From Blautia liquoris (lineage in GTDB: Bacteria > Bacillota > Clostridia > Lachnospirales > Lachnospiraceae), in the NCBI RefSeq assembly GCF_015159595.1, contig NZ_CP063304.1:2728001-2792000 (forward strand): 64,000 bases of DNA. Reading direction: 5' to 3'. Shown piece after piece: positions 62,527-64,000 of this stretch; the first letter of the stretch is position 1; each line of letters begins with the position of its first letter. The translations under genes were made by a program, and so were the position numbers. Under the pieces are notes generated by a model. It did no database searches and was not told the DNA's origin. It worked only from the letters and a program-made list of their open reading frames with translations.

Positions 62527-64000
62527 TTAATCATGGTACATTATATCATACTTTTTCTTATATGTTTCGCTTTTTAGTATGATAACAGGTATTTCTATAC
62601 TTCTTTTTATCTTGCCACCTGCTTCCAGTGTAACCTTTACAGGCGCCAGTTCACGTGTCTGACCGCCCTCTATTAAAAGTTTTGTTTTCTCTTCTAACCT
62701 GCCAAATGGAACCTGAAATGGATGAGCAGAGAGCATTACGCCTGCCTCATCTCCCGCAAACTCATCTGGCATACTAATATAAAAACCAGCTACTCCATGC
62801 TTTCCTGCTTCAAGATCTCCTATATCAGATGTTGAGGTATCACTTTCAAAAATCGGTTGATAATCCCAGTAGTAAAATTTCTTTTCTGTGACTTTGAACC
62901 CATCTGGCACTTGTATAGACACCTTTACGTTTTTCCACATTCTCTCCTGATGTCCCATCACAAAACGGAGCAGGAAAATATTGCAGTCATCCGAATATAA
63001 CTTTGGCATCACAATTCCATAAGGTCCAAAGTACATTTCTTTATTTCCAAGGCTTCTACATTCTGTAGATACTATATTTTCTTCTCGAACAGAAAAGCCA
63101 CGCGGATCCATATGCTTTTTCGCTGATTCCTCAGGCTGCAGCAGAACGGTTTCCTTTTTGAGTTCTCCCTCTGCACCGGTTCCGTAAGGTCTTATATTCA
63201 GCTCTACCTTAAATTCACAGGCATTGTTGTTCTTAACATAAAATTCTGTACCTGTCTTATCCTCATGGTATTCTATATCAAATCGAAAAGCACCAACTTT
63301 TGCATTTTTGAGACTGTAATCAGTAAGTAATCCCTGAGGCTGCAAAATCAATGTCTTTTCTACCCCATGAAGTCTGATCCCCAGCCATTGTTCTGTTGAC
63401 TGCTGAATCCAGGCCCCCTGCCCCTGACTACATCTGGTAAGGCAGCGCTTTTTGTTTGTTGCTCTGGGCCACCAGAATAGTGATCCTGTTTCATCTAATC
63501 TATCATACATAAGCTGTAGAGAATAAAACATTTCTTTTCTTGTATGACTTCCACCCAGACGAAGCGTACACCCCGTTGCAGACGGATGCATACCAAAATG
63601 CAGTTCCCGCATTGTCTGAAATTCAGGGTCATAATTGGTGATCATTACCGACTGAGCATATCGATGTAAATTTACATATGGCTTATAATCAAGATCATAG
63701 AGCCCATACAGAGGAGCCATCACTGTAGCCGTATCTTCTCCTCCATAGTAATACAGATTGTCACCTACATAAAAGTGATCTTCCCTGTTTTCGCCCATGT
63801 TATTGCCACCTGTAATCTGTTTGCCAAAGGGTCCGTCGTCCTCCATATACTCCGCCATGTCGATTGGCATCTGTTTCAGCATTCTGTCAACTTCGTCCGT
63901 GTCTTCTCCCACCGCCTTCAGGATACTCCGGTAACCTTTCAAAGCATAGAAGCATTTCACATTCGCACCATAATCATACTTTTTAAATACAATCAGATCA
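62527..64000 (-). CDS. Probable glycoside hydrolase, partial, N-terminus beyond window
   Basis: At least 490 residues; the frame is open to the right edge (DLIVFKKYDYGAN precedes the first GTG), so the start is outside. Features: FYALKGYRSILKAVGEDTDE-type helices, LFWWPRATNKKRCLTRCSQG and QSTEQWLGIRLHGVEKTLIL, which look like the end of an (alpha/alpha)6-barrel or beta-sandwich carbohydrate enzyme, followed by beta-rich domains to the C-terminus. No CAZy family can be named by eye. The adjacent sensor/regulator and polyol dehydrogenase support a role in sugar breakdown. Confidence 0.5.
   Translation of the reverse strand, partial: DLIVFKKYDYGANVKCFYALKGYRSILKAVGEDTDEVDRMLKQMPIDMAEYMEDDGPFGKQITGGNNMGENREDHFYVGDNLYYYGGEDTATVMAPLYGLYDLDYKPYVNLHRYAQSVMITNYDPEFQTMRELHFGMHPSATGCTLRLGGSHTRKEMFYSLQLMYDRLDETGSLFWWPRATNKKRCLTRCSQGQGAWIQQSTEQWLGIRLHGVEKTLILQPQGLLTDYSLKNAKVGAFRFDIEYHEDKTGTEFYVKNNNACEFKVELNIRPYGTGAEGELKKETVLLQPEESAKKHMDPRGFSVREENIVSTECRSLGNKEMYFGPYGIVMPKLYSDDCNIFLLRFVMGHQERMWKNVKVSIQVPDGFKVTEKKFYYWDYQPIFESDTSTSDIGDLEAGKHGVAGFYISMPDEFAGDEAGVMLSAHPFQVPFGRLEEKTKLLIEGGQTRELAPVKVTLEAGGKIKRSIEIPVIILKSETYKKKYDIMYHD

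Noticed and set aside
1-64000. CRISPR arrays, tRNA/rRNA genes, transposases, phage genes
   Set aside because: Looked for regularly spaced repeats, cloverleaf-like segments and known motifs; none found by eye.

Overview
The window looks like a chromosome segment of a low-to-moderate-GC Firmicute of class Clostridia, most likely a gut Lachnospiraceae. Reasons: Clostridia-style GGAGG ribosome binding sites, many TTGACA/TATAAT promoters, five CUT1-type sugar ABC transporters that all lack an ATPase gene, YesM/YesN-type two-component systems, LacI regulators, YitT and MATE membrane proteins, and abundant glycoside-handling enzymes. No rRNA, tRNA, CRISPR array, transposase or phage gene was seen. 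The species assignment is inference.

Layout. (1) 1-6760: a putative nucleoside/ribose module: partial ribokinase, two permeases, a binding lipoprotein and a nucleoside hydrolase, with a divergent LacI regulator fused to a PfkB-family kinase. (2) 7047-11308: a polyol-type module: zinc dehydrogenase, a broken sugar isomerase gene, a divergent LacI regulator and an FAD oxidoreductase. Two mirrored promoters each carry the same 22-bp operator-like repeat. (3) 11388-13345: a Gfo/Idh/MocA dehydrogenase and a TIM-barrel isomerase. (4) 13346-14600: gene remnants and a small cationic membrane protein. (5) 14399-26605: a probable rhamnogalacturonan/pectin-oligosaccharide locus with GH4 (CHEV motif), an alpha/beta esterase, a GH106-like glycosidase, LplABC-like transporter and YesMN-like regulators. 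(6) 26822-34707: a double cupin, ABC transporter, dehydrogenase and isomerase operon with a divergent LacI regulator. (7) 34999-36979: a two-gene AAA ATPase/RloB defence-type module, followed by a truncated oxidoreductase and YitT. (8) 38424-45790: an ABC transporter, metallo-beta-lactamase-fold hydrolase and YesMN-like operon. (9) 45996-57531: a locus with TIM-barrel isomerase, sensor, regulator, ABC transporter, three tandem paralogous bicupins and a MATE exporter. (10) 57821-57943: a 40-residue leftover of an FMN oxidoreductase with its own terminator. (11) 58038-64000: zinc dehydrogenase, sensor, regulator and a partial probable glycosidase.

Taken together, this is a carbohydrate-scavenging region made of successive regulator-transporter-enzyme cassettes. 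The binding lipoproteins catch oligosaccharides or sugar acids, the permeases import them (presumably energised by a shared MsmX-like ATPase encoded elsewhere), and cytoplasmic hydrolases, oxidoreductases, isomerases and cupins process them. The most unusual items are the tandem triple bicupin locus, the LacI-kinase fusion with an altered anion-hole motif, the RloB-type defence pair, the duplicated operator, and several fresh gene remnants. Functional substrate assignments are inferred from family and context.
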